The notes: generated from the letters alone by a model not told the origin. A stretch of DNA of 64,000 bases from Serendipita indica DSM 11827 (GCA_910890315.1 CAJVGD010000006.1:744001-808000), one strand, 5' to 3'; shown: positions 46,988 through 60,056, numbered from the stretch's first letter. Numbers and translations: made by a program.

Positions 46988-48497
46988 TTAAGAATGTTCC
47001 TCATCACGACCCCATGGTCCGGCGAGGATCTTCTCTCGGCCTCGTCTGAGAACGAGTGAAACCAGCAGTGGTCCAGCAATTGTAGTCACCACGAGTGACC
47101 ACAAAGTGATAGCGAATAGATCGTCGTTGAATGGGCCTCTGCCACCATCGTAGGCGAGTTGGCAGATTAGCAGTCCAAGTTCACCACGCGCTATCAATCC
47201 AACGCCTATAAACGCACCAGGTATCAACATGCCTCTGTTTCCGGTGCTTTTGGTCGATTGTTTCTCTGCACATTCGACGTCTGCCGAGGACGACTTTCGC
47301 CGCGAGTGGAAGAGGCGACCCATTGGTTTCCACAGCGGAATCCAGGCACCCACGACCATCTTCGCAACGATCATAAGTACCGCGTAGAGAAGACCCTGCC
47401 AGACGACTGTCGGTTTCCATAGGTCGCGAAACGGGATCGCAAATCCTATGGAAGCAAAGAAGAATGGCGATAGGATCAACTCCTGTGTCTTGGATAGCGC
47501 ACGTTGGTGCACGTTGAAAAAGTTTGGTGGATGCTGGCCGTGGTCTTCTCGTTGATCGGTCGAGGGCTCACCGAGGTCTGTGCGGTTGTTCTGGCCGGAT
47601 CCGATGTGGCCGAGGAAGAGCCCAGCGAGGAAAGCGCCATAGATAATAGACGAACCCGAATAGGCTGCGGCGCTGCAGATTCCGGTGAGGATGCAAAGCA
47701 TCACGGTGATGTTGATTCGTCGTTCGTAGTGTCGAACAATCTCTGGCTCCCAGAGTCGCTCGAGTGGGAGGCGTTCGAGGATCTTGGCGAGCACAAAGAT
47801 GATCATGGCGAGCCCGACACTCGAAAGGACGGGCCGGCCGATGATCCATCCCAGGGATTGTCGGTGACCCGGGTCGTTTTCGACGCTAATGATGATGGAT
47901 GCCATGATCAGGCCAACAACATCATCGATGATAGCGACAGAGAGCAGAACAGTAGAGATGGCGGTAGCAAAGATGCCCATTTCTCTCTTGTTCTGCGCAC
48001 GCGCATCACTATTCTTGAGAATGGTGATTGTTGTGCCTAGGGAGGTAGCTGAGAGAGCTGCCCCTGCGGCAAAGGCCTGCATGTTCGAGTAGCCAATGTT
48101 TCGGAGAAAGAGGAAGCTAGCTCCGACGGGCACGACCACACCCGTCGTAGCCAAAACGATGCTGAGGGCTAGATGATGCACCAACAGATTCAAATTTGTT
48201 GCGAGTGCACCCTCGAAAACGAGGAGGGTGAGGCCTATGTAGCCAATGTCTACGCAGGTAAGTTGGAGTCGCATGGGAATGAGGTTGGCCAACGGAGCCC
48301 CGAAAAGGGCGCCAATAAACACTTGACCGAGTGATCCTACTTTTAAGATGCGCTGGGAGATGATTCTCGCCGCTTGAAGGAGAAATAGGAACGCGCATAA
48401 AATTATGACATCCCTCGTGGAGGGCAGCTGGAATCTGTAAAGGCCGTTAGCAGACGTCCATATGTACTCCTAGTAATTACTGGATAAATGTTGCCAT
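46988..48497 (-). CDS. CPA2-family cation/proton antiporter (Kha1/Kef-like)
   Basis: Exchanges K+ or Na+ for H+ across a membrane. A 17-nt first exon (48481-48497, MATFI plus two bases) and one long exon (46988-48434) join over a 46-nt intron to 487 aa. About twelve TM segments. Family marks: FQLPSTRDVIILCAFLF, IGALFGAPLANLIP, TLLVFEGALATNL, the unwound-helix region AGAALSATSLGTTITIL, the carboxylate helix SVAIIDDVVGLIMASII (paired Asp typical of electrogenic antiporters), YSGSSIIYGAFLAGLFLG and FIGVGLIARGELGLLI. There is no long cytosolic tail or universal-stress domain as in yeast Kha1. It diverges from a P-type cation ATPase 251 bp away, which suggests a shared role in cation balance. Confidence 0.9.
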
Positions 48498-48748
48498 TTA
48501 TGCGGGTATAACCGCTTGATGGCTAAATGACGAGGGGGAGCCAAGAGCTAGAAAGTGGTGTTTGTGTGCATAAACCTTGAGCCCAGCGCTCACCCTGTTG
48601 GCTGGGCATCGTGCCGTCTTTTCGAGTCAGTTTCTTGCTCCATGCCAAGGTTCCTAATTTCTTGGAGCAGAATGCGCATAAAAGGCATCTCGTCAGAATC
48701 AACCGAAGCCATCCTAAAGGAGAGCCCCGCTCCTTAGCCACGACCAAC
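48498..48748. promoter_or_regulatory. Divergent promoter, antiporter / ENA ATPase 1
   Basis: A 251-bp region between the start codons of the antiporter (-) and the first ENA-type ATPase (+). Shared regulation is an inference from arrangement only. Confidence 0.45.
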
Positions 48749-51700
48749 ATGAAAAACGTAGACAAGACCGCCTCCATGTCCCCGTCTCCAACAATGATTG
48801 AGAAAGGAGACGCTTCACGCACTGGTCCACCGCCCCATACACGACCAGCACACGATTTACTCAAGGAACACCAGGTAACCACATTAACAATCTCACCGAA
48901 TAGTGCATCTGACCCAGATCAACATAGGTTGACCCCTCTAATGGGCTTGCAGAGGAACGAGCCACAGCTCTTCTCAATCAGAATGGCCCCAATCAACTCA
49001 GACCGCCCAAGAAGCCATCCTGGATCAAACTTCTCCTTCAGCAAATCTTTAATCCCATGACACTCGTCCTGCTCGCCGCCGTCATCGTCTCATTCGTCAT
49101 TCACGATTATATTGCGGCTGGTGTAGTAGGGGTCCTGGTTATACTCAACACATCCGTTGGCTTTTCTCGTAAGTGCCAAGCCCCATCCATTTGTATACAG
49201 ACACACACCTGACCTCACCTCAGAGGAATGGAAGGCCGAGAAAGTCCTTGCTGGTCTCGCTTCCGTTGGAAGCCCAGTTGCGACCGTTCTTCGTCACGAA
49301 TCCGGCAAGGGCCCCAAAGCTCGCGAGGGAAGAGCGCGCGTCATCCCCTCTGAACAAGTTGTCGTTGGTGACATCGTCCTCTTGAAAATCGGCGACGTCG
49401 TGCCGGCAGATGCACGCATCATTCCAGGTTTTCTCAGTAACCTCGAATGCGACGAAGCACTGCTGACCGGCGAGTCGCTCCCAGTCGCCAAGACGGCTGA
49501 GCCACTTGGGGAGCCAGACTGCCCTGTCGGTGACCGCACGAACATGGTCCGTATCAGGCCATCCTCCACCCCAAATCATTATTAACCTTTAGTAGGTGTA
49601 TTCTGGCTCTCAAGTGACCAAGGGTCGTGCTCGGGTCATTGTCACGATGACTGGAATGACAACCGAGCTCGGAAAGATTGCCGAAGCCCTCGAAAAGCGT
49701 GAAGGAACCAAAGAAGAAGGTTACAGACGGCTTTTGCACCGTGTCAAGGCGGCATTGGGACTCGCCGACACAACCCGACTTCAAATCACCCTCAATAGAC
49801 TCGCCTATTGCCTACTCTTTGGCGCAATTATTCTCGCCATTATTGTCGTTTCCAGTACTGGATATCGTAACATGCCCTCGTCCATCGCCACTTATGCCGT
49901 CGCCGCTGCTGTGTCTCTCCTGCCAGAATCTCTCCCGGCCGTGACCAGCCTTACCCTTGCGGTCGCTTGCAGGGAACTTGCAGCCAGAAATGCGTTCGTT
50001 CGCCGTATGGATGCAGTGGAAACACTCGGTGGTGTGCACAACATTTGCTCTGACAAGACGGGAACGATCACTCTCGGACGAATGGTCGTGAAGAAAGTAT
50101 GGGTTCCAGTTGACTCTGCGTATTCAACAGAAGGGTCCAGAGCATCGTATAATACAGAGTCTGGACAGATATATAGTGTCGAATCTGGACAAGAGTACGT
50201 GATTTCTACCAGCGCTGATTCTGAATGTTTATCGGCTTTAGTCCTTTCTATCCTCGAGGCATTATCCGAGTGGGAGATGTCCAACCATCTACTCAAGACG
50301 ATGAGGATGCAGACGATGTGATGGGACACAACGTTGTACGCATCGAATCTCTCGCCAGCATTCCAGGAGATGGTCCAAAGTGCCTCTCTGAACAACATGG
50401 CCACAATTCATCGTGGAAAGGAAGACAAAGGATGGGAAGCGAACGGAGATCCGACTGAAATTGCTTTACAAGTATTCGCGCACAAGGCAGGACTCGGTAA
50501 ACCTCATCTGTAGGTCTCACCTCTCGATACGCATTAATGCTAACATCTTCGCAGTACTACCGTACGCCGCCGCGCTCTTCCGGCAGCTGGAGATCCACTT
50601 GGTAGAATGACCTCTCGCACATCCATTCAAACTCGCCGCTCTGAGCATCATCCACTCGACCGAATAAAAACTGCTCAGAGTGATGCACCAGCCTTCTCTG
50701 ATATCAATGGACACTTTGAAATGCTCGTGGAACATCCATTCGATTCGACCATTAAGCGAATGTCGACTGTTTGGCAATTCATTCCTGAAGATCCACGTGA
50801 TGATCCGGCAAACTACGACCTCATTGTCTGTGAGTATCTCCTTGGGTACGCTGGACTTGATCTGATGAATAAGATTAGACGTTAAAGGAGCTGTGGAACG
50901 TATTCTCGATCGCTGCACTCATGTCGGCATTGGTGAAAACAAAATTCCTCTCACCGACGAAGGCAAGCAAGATATCATTGACCGCATGGACAATATTGCC
51001 GCCGAAGGACTTCGCGTCTTGTGCCTTGCAGCAAAATACATTCCAAATTCCATGAAAGACGACATCAAGAGTGTTCCTAGGGACCAGATTGAAAGTGACT
51101 GTGCAGTATTGGGCCTCGCTGGTATCTAGTAAGTTGTCTTGAGACTTCGTTTGGCCATGCTCACCTAGAGTAGTGATCCGCCTCGACCCGAGTCTCAGGG
51201 TGCTGTGATGGATGCACTTAGAGCTGGAATAGTCGTTCGAATGCTCACTGGTGACCATGCAAGTATTCCCATCCTCTCGCCTTCTCTATGCTAATATATC
51301 ACAGGCTGCCACTGCTTCGAGCATCGCCCGGACAGTTGGTATCTTGAACGACACTCATGGTCCAAGCGCAGTTATGACGGGACAAGAGTTTGATCGCCTA
51401 ACGGATGCCGAAATTGACGCCATTCCTGAACTTCCTGTCGTTCTCTCCCGCTGCTCGCCGGAAACGAAAACACGCATGGTCGACGCGCTACACCGAAGGG
51501 GGCAAAAGACGGTCATGACCGGAGATGGTGTTAATGACTCGCCAGCTCTCAAGCGAGCAGACGTCGGCGTGGCTATGGGCCTCAACGGTTCCGATGTTGC
51601 AAAGGGAGCGGCTTCCATCGTACTCGCTGATGACAACTTTGCCACAATTGTGCGCGCAATTCGAAAGGGTCGTTCGGTCTTTCAGAACTTGAGCAAATTC

Positions 51701-52567
51701 CTGGTCTACCTACTCTCCGGCAATGTTGCTGAAGTTGTGGTTCTGATGATTGGGCTTGCTTTCCGTCGGGATGGTGTCGCAGTCTATCCGGTCGCCCCTG
51801 TCGCTGCTTTGTGGATAAACACAATCTCAGCCGGTCCCCCAGCTTTGGCATTGGGTATCGAGCCTACTGCTCGTGATGCGATGGATATTGGACCTGAATC
51901 GTTCCAAACCATCTTCACCAAATCATGGTATCTTGACACAATTGGATACGGTGTCTTTATTGGTGCTCAAACTCTTGCAAACTTTGTTATGTGAGTACTC
52001 TTGTTCTCCACGATGCTCAGCTGATATTTTGTTCTCAGTGTACAGTATGGTGTTCACGAGGGTGAAGCGGACATCAACGGTTTCTGCAACGATCATATGG
52101 TCGGTCTGCAACCTGGATGTGAGGTCGTTTTCCGCGCACGAGGAACAGCGTTTGCGACAATCCAACTTATTCTTATGATCCATGCCATTACCGTGAGTAG
52201 TTCAATTATTCGATATTCGTGCACTCATGCATTGTATCAGTGTAAAAATCTTACTCGAAGTATGTTCCGGATGAACCTGCTCGACAACACTTTCCTCCTG
52301 TGGTCTGCAACTTGCCTCGCGCTCTTGACCTTCCCACTCGTTTACATTCCCGCGATAAACGATCGTGTCTTCCAGCTAACTGGGTTGACATGGCACTGGG
52401 GTTTAGTCGCAGCTCAATTGGTCCTCTATTTGGTAGCGACAGAGCTTTACAAGATGACCAAGAGACGGTACTACCACCGCCGTGCTGCACGACGTAATAA
52501 TCCGATAGAGCAAATGGAGAAGAGGACTGGAAAGAAACTACACGTTGCATATACTCTCCCAGCATAG
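48749..52567 (+). CDS. ENA-type (P2D) Na+/K+-exporting P-type ATPase, copy 1
   Basis: ATP-driven Na+ or K+ efflux pump of the plasma membrane. The first exon, MKNVDKTASMSPSP to KEHQ, is joined to VDPSNGLAEERATALL. In order: the A-domain loop ECDEALLTGESLPVAK; TM4 with SLLPESLPAVTSL; the phosphorylation site NICSDKTGTITLGRM (Asp near 50057); the P2D mark GDPTEIALQVFAHKAG; MLTGDHA; the hinge MTGDGVNDSPALKRADVG; GSDVAKGA; then TM5-TM10. It ends KLHVAYTLPA with stop at 52565. Introns are about 45-70 nt. Near 50355-50365 the frame changes between VRIESLA and the block SLNNMATIHRGKEDKGWEAN. Comparison with copy 2 shows a net loss of two bases, so this copy is frameshifted in the N-domain as given. 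Confidence 0.85.
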
Positions 52568-52811
52568 AAAGAATCGAAAATTTGTACACGTTTGTAGCCT
52601 CAAAGATGACATAATTGCCAAGTCATGGTCTAGAATTTGCCGGCTTGGAAGCCCCACTGAAGATTCAAAAACATGCTGACTCTGGCGCTTATCGATCTTC
52701 GACTGCCCCATTACTGTCCTCGGATCATCCATTTGGTCTGAGGAAAAGCGCCTTAGCAAAGTAAAGCGACAAAATTTCTCCAATTCTTGCACACAAGGAA
52801 CTTCACCTGGC
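52568..52811. other. Spacer between tandem ATPase genes
   Basis: About 244 bp with the 3' end of copy 1 and the promoter of copy 2. Nothing else recognised. Confidence 0.5.
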
Positions 52812-55800
52812 ATGCAAAATGTTCTCGAGCTAACGCAACGTTCGCCTCCAACCAAGGAGCTCGCAAACGACGGTGCACCTTTACCACCGCCACATGTGAG
52901 GCCCTCAGAGGACGTCCTCCATGATTACGACGTCAACCCGACGTCGGGTCTCTCTACGGCGCGTGCAGCAGAATTTTTAGCGCAGAACGGTCCCAATCAG
53001 CTCAAACCACCAGAGGCGCCTTCAAGGCTGAAAATCTTTTTCCGGCAGCTTACCAATGCCATGAACATTATTCTATGCGCTGCAGTTATAGTATCCTTAG
53101 CGACAACCGACTATATCGCTGCTGGTACGATTGGCCTCCTAATCGTGCTCAATGTCTCCGTAGGGTACACGCGTATGTATCTATATGGCTGCATTTTATC
53201 ATTTCTAACGTGTCACAGAGGAATGGAAGGCCGAAAAAGTACTCGCAGCTCTCTCCACAGTCGGGAGCCCTGTAGCCACAGTGGTTCGACACGATGCTCT
53301 CTCCAAATCTCGTGAAGGCAAATCTCTAACAATCCCATCACAAGAGGTTGTCGTCGGGATATTATCATCATCAAGATTGGTGATATTGTTCCTGCAGACG
53401 CCCGCATCCTCACTGGTCATATCAGCAATCTCGAATGCGACGAGTCCCTCCTCACCGGTGAATCACTCCCGGTAGCCAAGACTTCAGAACCGCTCGAGGA
53501 GGCCGACGTACCTGTAGGCGACCGCACGAACATGGTCTATTCGGGATCACAAGTTACAAAGGGACGTGCCAAGTGCGTCGTAACAATGACTGGAATGCAA
53601 ACGGAGCTGGGAAAGATTGCGGAAGCACTTGAGAAGAAGCAATCTACCACCGCGGAAGGTTGGGGTTATCTACGCTACAGGATCAAGGTTTCACTCGGTT
53701 TGGCCGACACGACGCCACTCCAAATCAAGCTCAACAAACTGGCATATGGGCTCTTGGTTGTGGCAATCATTTTGGCGTTGATTGTCATCTCCAGCACCGG
53801 ATTCCGCCGTATCCCACCATCCATTGCGACATATGCCGTCGCTGCCGCGGTCTCATTGCTCCCAGAGTCGCTTACAGCGGTGACAACATTAACGTTGACT
53901 GTGGCTTGCCGTGAATTGGCAAAACGAAATGCCCTTATTCGTCGCATGGATGCAGTTGAAACGCTGTGAGTATGCATTGATGTGCTGGCTCTGTATCTGA
54001 CAAGGTTTCTTAGTGGAGGAGTTCACAATATTTGCTCCGACAAGACTGGGACCATTACTCTCGGTCGTATGGTGGTCAGGAAAGTCTGGGTCCCTGTCGA
54101 TAGTGCCTTCGTGCGTCAAGGCTCTAGGGCATCGTATGACTCTACAAAGGGTCAGACGTATCTAGTAGAATCTGGTACCGAGTGAGTACGCAACTATCCA
54201 TTTGATCAAACTAATTTCCGTCCTCAGTCCCTTTTACCCGCGTGGCACTATTCGAGCCCTCCCTACGGACGAAGTGTCCCCTTCAGCCAGTGGGGAGGAA
54301 GATGATTCGGACGATGGCTTAGGCGAGGATATTGTTCGAATCGATTCGCTCGAGCCGGCTTTTCAAGAACTCGTTCATGGAGCATCTCTGAATAATATGG
54401 CAACGCTCCACAAAGCAAATAAAGATAGTGGATGGCAGGCAAATGGAGACCCGACCGAGATTGCTCTTCAAGTATTTGCACACAAAGCTGGTCGTGGAAA
54501 GCCTCATCTGTAAGTATTGATATCTGTATCTCTGGATTACATTGATTTATTCTACAGTACGGCTCTCCGTCGTCGCCACCATCATCACGAGCCACTCGTG
54601 CGCATGGTGTCTCGTGCATCCGAAAATGTTCAGGCTCGCCGATCCGAACTTCAGCTTGCCCGTACACATACAGCTCAGAGCGACGGCACTTCTGTCCCAA
54701 TCATTGACGGTCACTATGAGATGCTGGTAGAACACCCTTTTGATTCTACTGTCAAACGAATGTCAACTGTCTGGGAATTCATCCCAGAGAATGACAATGA
54801 TGGGTCGGCTGATTATGATTTGGTCGTGTGTGCGTGACCGATACCACACTCTTAAATGGTCATTACTCACTCATCTGTAGATCTCAAAGGTGCAGTAGAA
54901 CGGATCCTCGACCGTTGTACGCATATTGGTCTGGGTGAGAATCGACTTCCTTTGACAGAGGGAAGGAAGGAGGAAATACTGCGCAGAATGGACAGCATTG
55001 CCGCAGAGGGCCTCCGCGTCCTCTGTATCGCGGGCAAGTATATTCCGAACTCTCTTAAGGGAGAGGTCAAGGCCATGCCCCGCGATGAAATTGAGAGCAA
55101 TTGCTGCGTACTTGGTCTAGTTGGCATATAGTGAGTGCATATTTTTACATCTGTACGGCTTCCTTAACCACGATAGTGATCCACCCCGCCCGGAATCCAA
55201 AGGAGCTGTGATCGAAGCTCTTCGCGCGGGCATTGTTGTGCGCATGCTTACTGGTGACCATGTAAGTCCATAACCACGGAAAGGCGACACATATCTCAAT
55301 CCTCATAGGCGGCAACGGCATCCAGCATTGCCCGTTCAGTTGGCATCCTCGACGATACGCACGGTCCTACTGCAGTAATGACGGGACAAGAGTTTGATAA
55401 TCTCACCGACGAGCAAATTGACGCCATTCCCGAGCTCCCCGTGGTTCTCTCGCGTTGCTCACCAGAGACCAAAACGCGAATGGTCGATGCAATCCACCGC
55501 CGTGGACAGAAGACGGTGATGACCGGTGATGGTGTCAACGATTCTCCAGCGCTCAAGCGTGCGGATGTTGGAGTTGCAATGGGCTTAAATGGCTCCGATG
55601 TCGCAAAGGGCGCAAGTGACATCGTTTTGGCGGACGACAACTTCTCTACAATTGTGCGCGCGATCCGCAAAGGACGCGCGATTTTCCAAAACTTTACAAA
55701 GGCACTGGTATATCTGCTGTCTGGAAACGTCGCCGAAATCACGGTGATTATGGTTGGCCTCGCATTCAGGCGCAATGGAGTCGCTGTGTATCCTGTTGCG

Positions 55801-56662
55801 CCTGTCGCAGCTTTGTGGATCAACACTATTGCCGCAGGTGAGTCGCCTCTGAGATACAAAATGGAATACTCAGCTAGCTTCTAGGACCTCCTGGGTTTGC
55901 TCTTGGTGTCGAGCCGACCGGAAAGGATGTGATGGATGTGGGCCCAGGAGCCTACCAATACATATTCACGCCATCTTGGTACATGGATACGATTGGATAT
56001 GGAATCTTTATGGGCGCCCAAACACTTGCCAACTTTATCATGTAAGTTCATTGCTCGAATGTCGAGTTTTTGCTGACAATCAGTAGTGTTCAATACGGAA
56101 CCGGAAATGGAACGGCAGATATCGATCCTAAATGCAATGATCACTTTGTTGGTCTTCAACCTGGCTGCGAAGTCGTCTTCCGCGCAAGGGCGACCGCCTT
56201 TGCGACTCTTCAGCTCCTTCTGATGGCCCATGCTCTTACGGTGTGTCCCTAATATACCAGCATGTGACTGTCCTCATTTATTCAACTAGTGCAAGCATTT
56301 GACGCGAAGCCTGTTCCACATGAATCTGCTCGACAACACAATGCTCCTGTGGTCTGCTGGATGTCTCGCCCTGACGACATTCCCGTATGTTTCTCCAACC
56401 CTTCTCTGACCACTTGCTCATGTCCTTCAGATTGGTATATATCCCCGCCATCAATGACCGTGTCTTCCAACTTAGCGGCGACTTGACCTGGCAGTGGGGT
56501 CTCATCGTTGCTCAGTTGGTCCTCTACTTTGCGGCCGCAGAGATGTACAAGTTGGCGAAGCGACTGTACTACCGCCGCCAGAGCAAAGCAAAGACTCGTA
56601 GGGAGCTCGAAAGGGAGGCGGCTGCGAAGCAATTCCACGTCGCATATACAATGGATCCATAG
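52812..56662 (+). CDS. ENA-type (P2D) Na+/K+-exporting P-type ATPase, copy 2
   Basis: Tandem paralogue of the ATPase at 48749-52567, same orientation and very similar intron layout. The start MQNVLELTQRSPPTKELAND gives an N-terminus unlike copy 1; similarity begins at VNPTSGLSTARAAEFLAQNGPNQL. Motifs: ECDESLLTGESLPVAKTSE, SLLPESLTAVTTL in TM4, NICSDKTGTITLGRM (Asp near 54043), GDPTEIALQVFAHKAGRGK, MTGDGVNDSPALKRADVG. It ends KQFHVAYTMDP. Extra introns interrupt TM regions near 55837 and 56384. Near 53355-53362, in the A-domain, EVVVG is followed by a one-base shift before IIIIKIGDIVPADARI; the site is a run of G. One missing G would explain it. Otherwise the whole protein is conserved. Confidence 0.85.
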
Positions 56663-56863
56663 AATGGATTGATTACGATTAGCTTGTTCAACAACAAGCT
56701 CCCAAGTGTTTTGTCTGCCTAGTTTTCTTCAACAGGAACAATTATGCCTTCCCATAGCCAATGATAAAATGACATTCATTTCGGCACGTGAATATGTAAA
56801 TCCAATCTTGAACTTGACTATCACATTGGCGGCATTTCGACCACCCTAGGAAAACAATCTTGA

Positions 56864-59231
56864 ATGTCTATCTGGCTTCCTCAGGCATCTCGCAATGCTC
56901 AGCGTGTTGCGAGATGGCCTAGTGCTCGAACAAGCAAATTTTGGGCTGTCACTGCTGGCGAGGTGAACGCATATAGACTAGTATCCGCTCCGTTTAATCC
57001 AGGAAGGAATTATCATTATTATTCGACCATACATTATACTCTCCCTCATCCCTCCGTCCGTCCTCAAACGCGCCGGTCGTACGCGACATCTACACCCCCA
57101 AACGACGCACCGTCGTCAGCATCCAACGTCGAGTCGGCCTCGAAATCGTCAAATGTGCCTGTGGAGAAACAAGAGCCTTGGAGGACACGCATATGGGCAA
57201 AAGTAAAGCACGAAGCGGCACATTACTGGCACGGTTCCAAGCTGCTCGTCTCAGAAATTCGTGTATCGTTACGACTCGTGTTTGCTCTTCTGCAAGGCAA
57301 GACATTGACACGTCGTGAAAAGCGTCAGGTGCGTTTTTGTTTTGCTCGTCGGGCAGTCGTGCAAATTGTATGGTGCTGACATACTCTCGAACGCAGCTGC
57401 GAAGAACCACTACAGACCTGTTACGGCTCATACCGTTCTCTGTCTTTGTTATCGTGCCGTTCATGGAGCTGCTCCTCCCAGTGGCCATCAAGCTCTTCCC
57501 CAATATGCTGCCTTCAACATTTGAAGACAAGTTTGCAGCAGAAGAGAAACAACGGAAACTCTTGCGAGTGCGACTGGAGATGGCAAAGTTCCTACAGGAG
57601 ACTCTACGAGAGACAGGACTTAAGGGAGATGAAAAGATCGTCGCATCTGAGGAGTTTAAAGAATTCTTCCGCAAAGTCCGCTCAACTGGAGAAACCCCTT
57701 CTCCTGAGGATATCCTAAAGGTCGCCAAGCTCTTTTCCGACGACCTCACCCTGGACAACTTGTCTCGACCGCAGCTGACCAGCATTTGTCGATACTTGGG
57801 TCTGAACGCATTTGGTACCGACAATTTCCTGAAGGGAACTATTCGCAGACGTCTAGAGTACATCAAGCGAGACGACGAGGTTAGCAAGCATTTATTGACT
57901 ATAGAAGAATACTTAACTGTAGCAAGCTCATCGCAAACGAAGGACTCGACAACCTTTCGACAGCAGAGCTTGTGCAAGTATCTCAATCACGAGCACTGAA
58001 GACGATTGGTGTGTCCCCTGCGCGATTGCGTGAGCAGATGGAAACATGGATTCAACTCCACTATCGTGAAGGCGTCTCTGGCGTGCTTCTCATGCTCAGT
58101 CGCGCATACGGTCTTGATCGTGATTTGGGCGGCAAAGGAACTAGCCCGGATGCAGAAATCTGGCGTAGTCTTGAAGCCGTATTAAGTGGTTTGCCTGACA
58201 ACTTGGTAAGCGGGTCACATAGCTTTCGCTCGGGGAAGATCTGATCGGCACGCTTTAGCTCAACGAAGCCGAGCTCGAGATGGAATCGGATACCGCGTCT
58301 TACAAGAAGAAGCTCGAGGTGCTCAAGGAGCAAGAAGAACTCATCGAAGACGAAAAGGAGCAAGAAATGAAGGAAGAGGAGGCTCGCCGAAAGAAACGAA
58401 TCGCAGAGGAAAGGGCCAAGCAAGAAGCTGAAGCTCGTTTGGCCGAATCACTCTTGCCAGATTCCGAGGTACGTTCCAGCCATTGAGCTGCCACGAAACT
58501 CATTATTATATAGCTTCAAACTACTCCAGAGCCACAAGAAGCCGAAAAGGTCAAGGACGCACGCATGACGGTTGAACAGCTTGGAGAACTCGGCGAGGCT
58601 CTTATGGTTGTCAGCGCAAGGTCCAGTTGTTTGAAGGAACGAAAGGAACTCAGGGCCGTTATGGAAGAGAATCTGTCGACTGGAGAGGTGAGTGTCCAGT
58701 GCACTTACCTAGAATGTGTTAACAAGTAAAAATTATGCAGGATCCCGCGGCTCCACAGAATCCTCTCGCCAAGAAGATTCGCAACATGTTAACCAAGATC
58801 GACAAGCAACTGTCTGCTTACGATGAGAAGGTTGGATCGTCTCTGCAGCTAATTCAGCTGGATCCACATGGTGAGTTGTCAGCACCAAAACCCGGAAGCG
58901 TTTTCATAGTTGTCCAGGACGGATTTCCGTCCAGGATCTCGAACAAGCACTCAAGGTTATCAAGCATGCTCCAGAACCAGAAATTGTACAAGGTATCGTC
59001 AAGAAGCTGGACGTCGACAATGATGGCTTTGTCGTGCTTGAGCATGTCATGGACCTCATTGGCGAGGAGGGTCTCGGTTCGTACACGTCTTCCTTTTCTA
59101 TTACATCTGCTTACTGGATGATAGGAGTGGTGCTGGATGCCGATGCTCAGGATCTGCTCGGCCAAGGACGAGAGATTATCAACTCCAAGGCTGCTGCAAA
59201 GCCGAGAAAGGAGGACATCGTGCAGGGATAG
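56864..59231 (+). CDS. LETM1-type mitochondrial inner-membrane protein
   Basis: Mitochondrial K+/H+ (and possibly Ca2+/H+) exchange and ribosome-binding protein of the LETM1/Mdm38/Ylh47 family. The N-terminus is basic and Ser-rich (SIWLPQASRNAQRVARWPSA), a likely presequence. The LETM1 domain follows: LTRREKRQ joined over an intron to LRRTTTDLLRLIPFSVFVIV, with one TM segment and the conserved Pro, then LLLPVAIKLFPNMLPSTF, a long ribosome-binding-like domain (LTLDNLSRPQLTSICRYLGL, WIQLHYREGVSGVLLMLSRA), coiled coils (about 58270-58465, Glu/Lys-rich) and a C-terminal EF-hand, DVDNDGFVVLEHVMDL. The EF-hand and coiled coils make it LETM1-like rather than Mdm38-like. It ends KPRKEDIVQG at 59231. 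Confidence 0.92.
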
Positions 59232-59356
59232 ACTTGACAGAGACATATCGAGTGCGGATATGGCATGTATGTTGGACTCTAGCCTGTTACATGCGGTTTT
59301 TGCATACTGCCCTATCAACAATGCATCGCGGTCTAGCGAAATGATATGACAAGAAA

Positions 59357-60056
59357 TTACTCCGCAGCCTGGGCAGGGAATTCGAACGTGACGTCCTTGC
59401 CAGTGAGCTTGCGGTACACCGACGCGAATGAGTCAAGCTTGTACTCCAAAGAGTTGGCATCCTTCGAGTCCAGTAGCCTGTAAATGAAATCAGTCGATAT
59501 AAAGCAGTTCGATGGATGCAAACGTACACTCGGATGAGCTTCGAGCCATCGACTGCGATTCTTTGTCGCTTGCCAACGATATCGGTAGGATACACCAAGT
59601 CCTCGAGAATCTTCTCGTGAACGTCAGTCAAAGTTCGCGAACGAGGTCGCTTTTGCTTGACACGCGACGTCTTTGTTGGCTTTGAGAGGGTACGGCGTTG
59701 GGCGACGAAAACGACATGCTTGTCGGCAAACTTCTTCTCCAACTCACGAGTAAGCCTATTATTATTCGATTATCAGCGACTCTGGTTGTCTCCTTTGACC
59801 TATGAGGGCCTCACCTGGCGTGAACCTTTCGATACGCCTTGAGCTGAGGAACTGGGACAAAGATTACAATAGCCTTTTTTCCACCCTTTACGTCGACCTC
59901 CTTTGCAGCACTGATCTGGAGAGGACGGAGCTCGGCCTTGAGCTCTGGGACATTCGACTCGAGCTCAATGAGGGCCTGCGCGATTTTCGTCTCGAGTTCT
60001 GATGGAGGACCAGAGGGCGCGTTTGCTGTGCGCTGGACTTTGAGATTGACCGACAT
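59357..60056 (-). CDS. RPS7: 40S ribosomal protein eS7
   Basis: Small-subunit ribosomal protein of the cytosol. Exons 59815-60056, 59528-59755 and 59357-59477 (introns 59 and 50 nt) join to 196 aa, the standard length. Conserved blocks: [119 protein letters not shown] and [20 protein letters not shown]. The start is the ATG at 60056 (MSVNLKVQR). It is convergent with LETM1, stop codons 126 bp apart. Confidence 0.97.
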
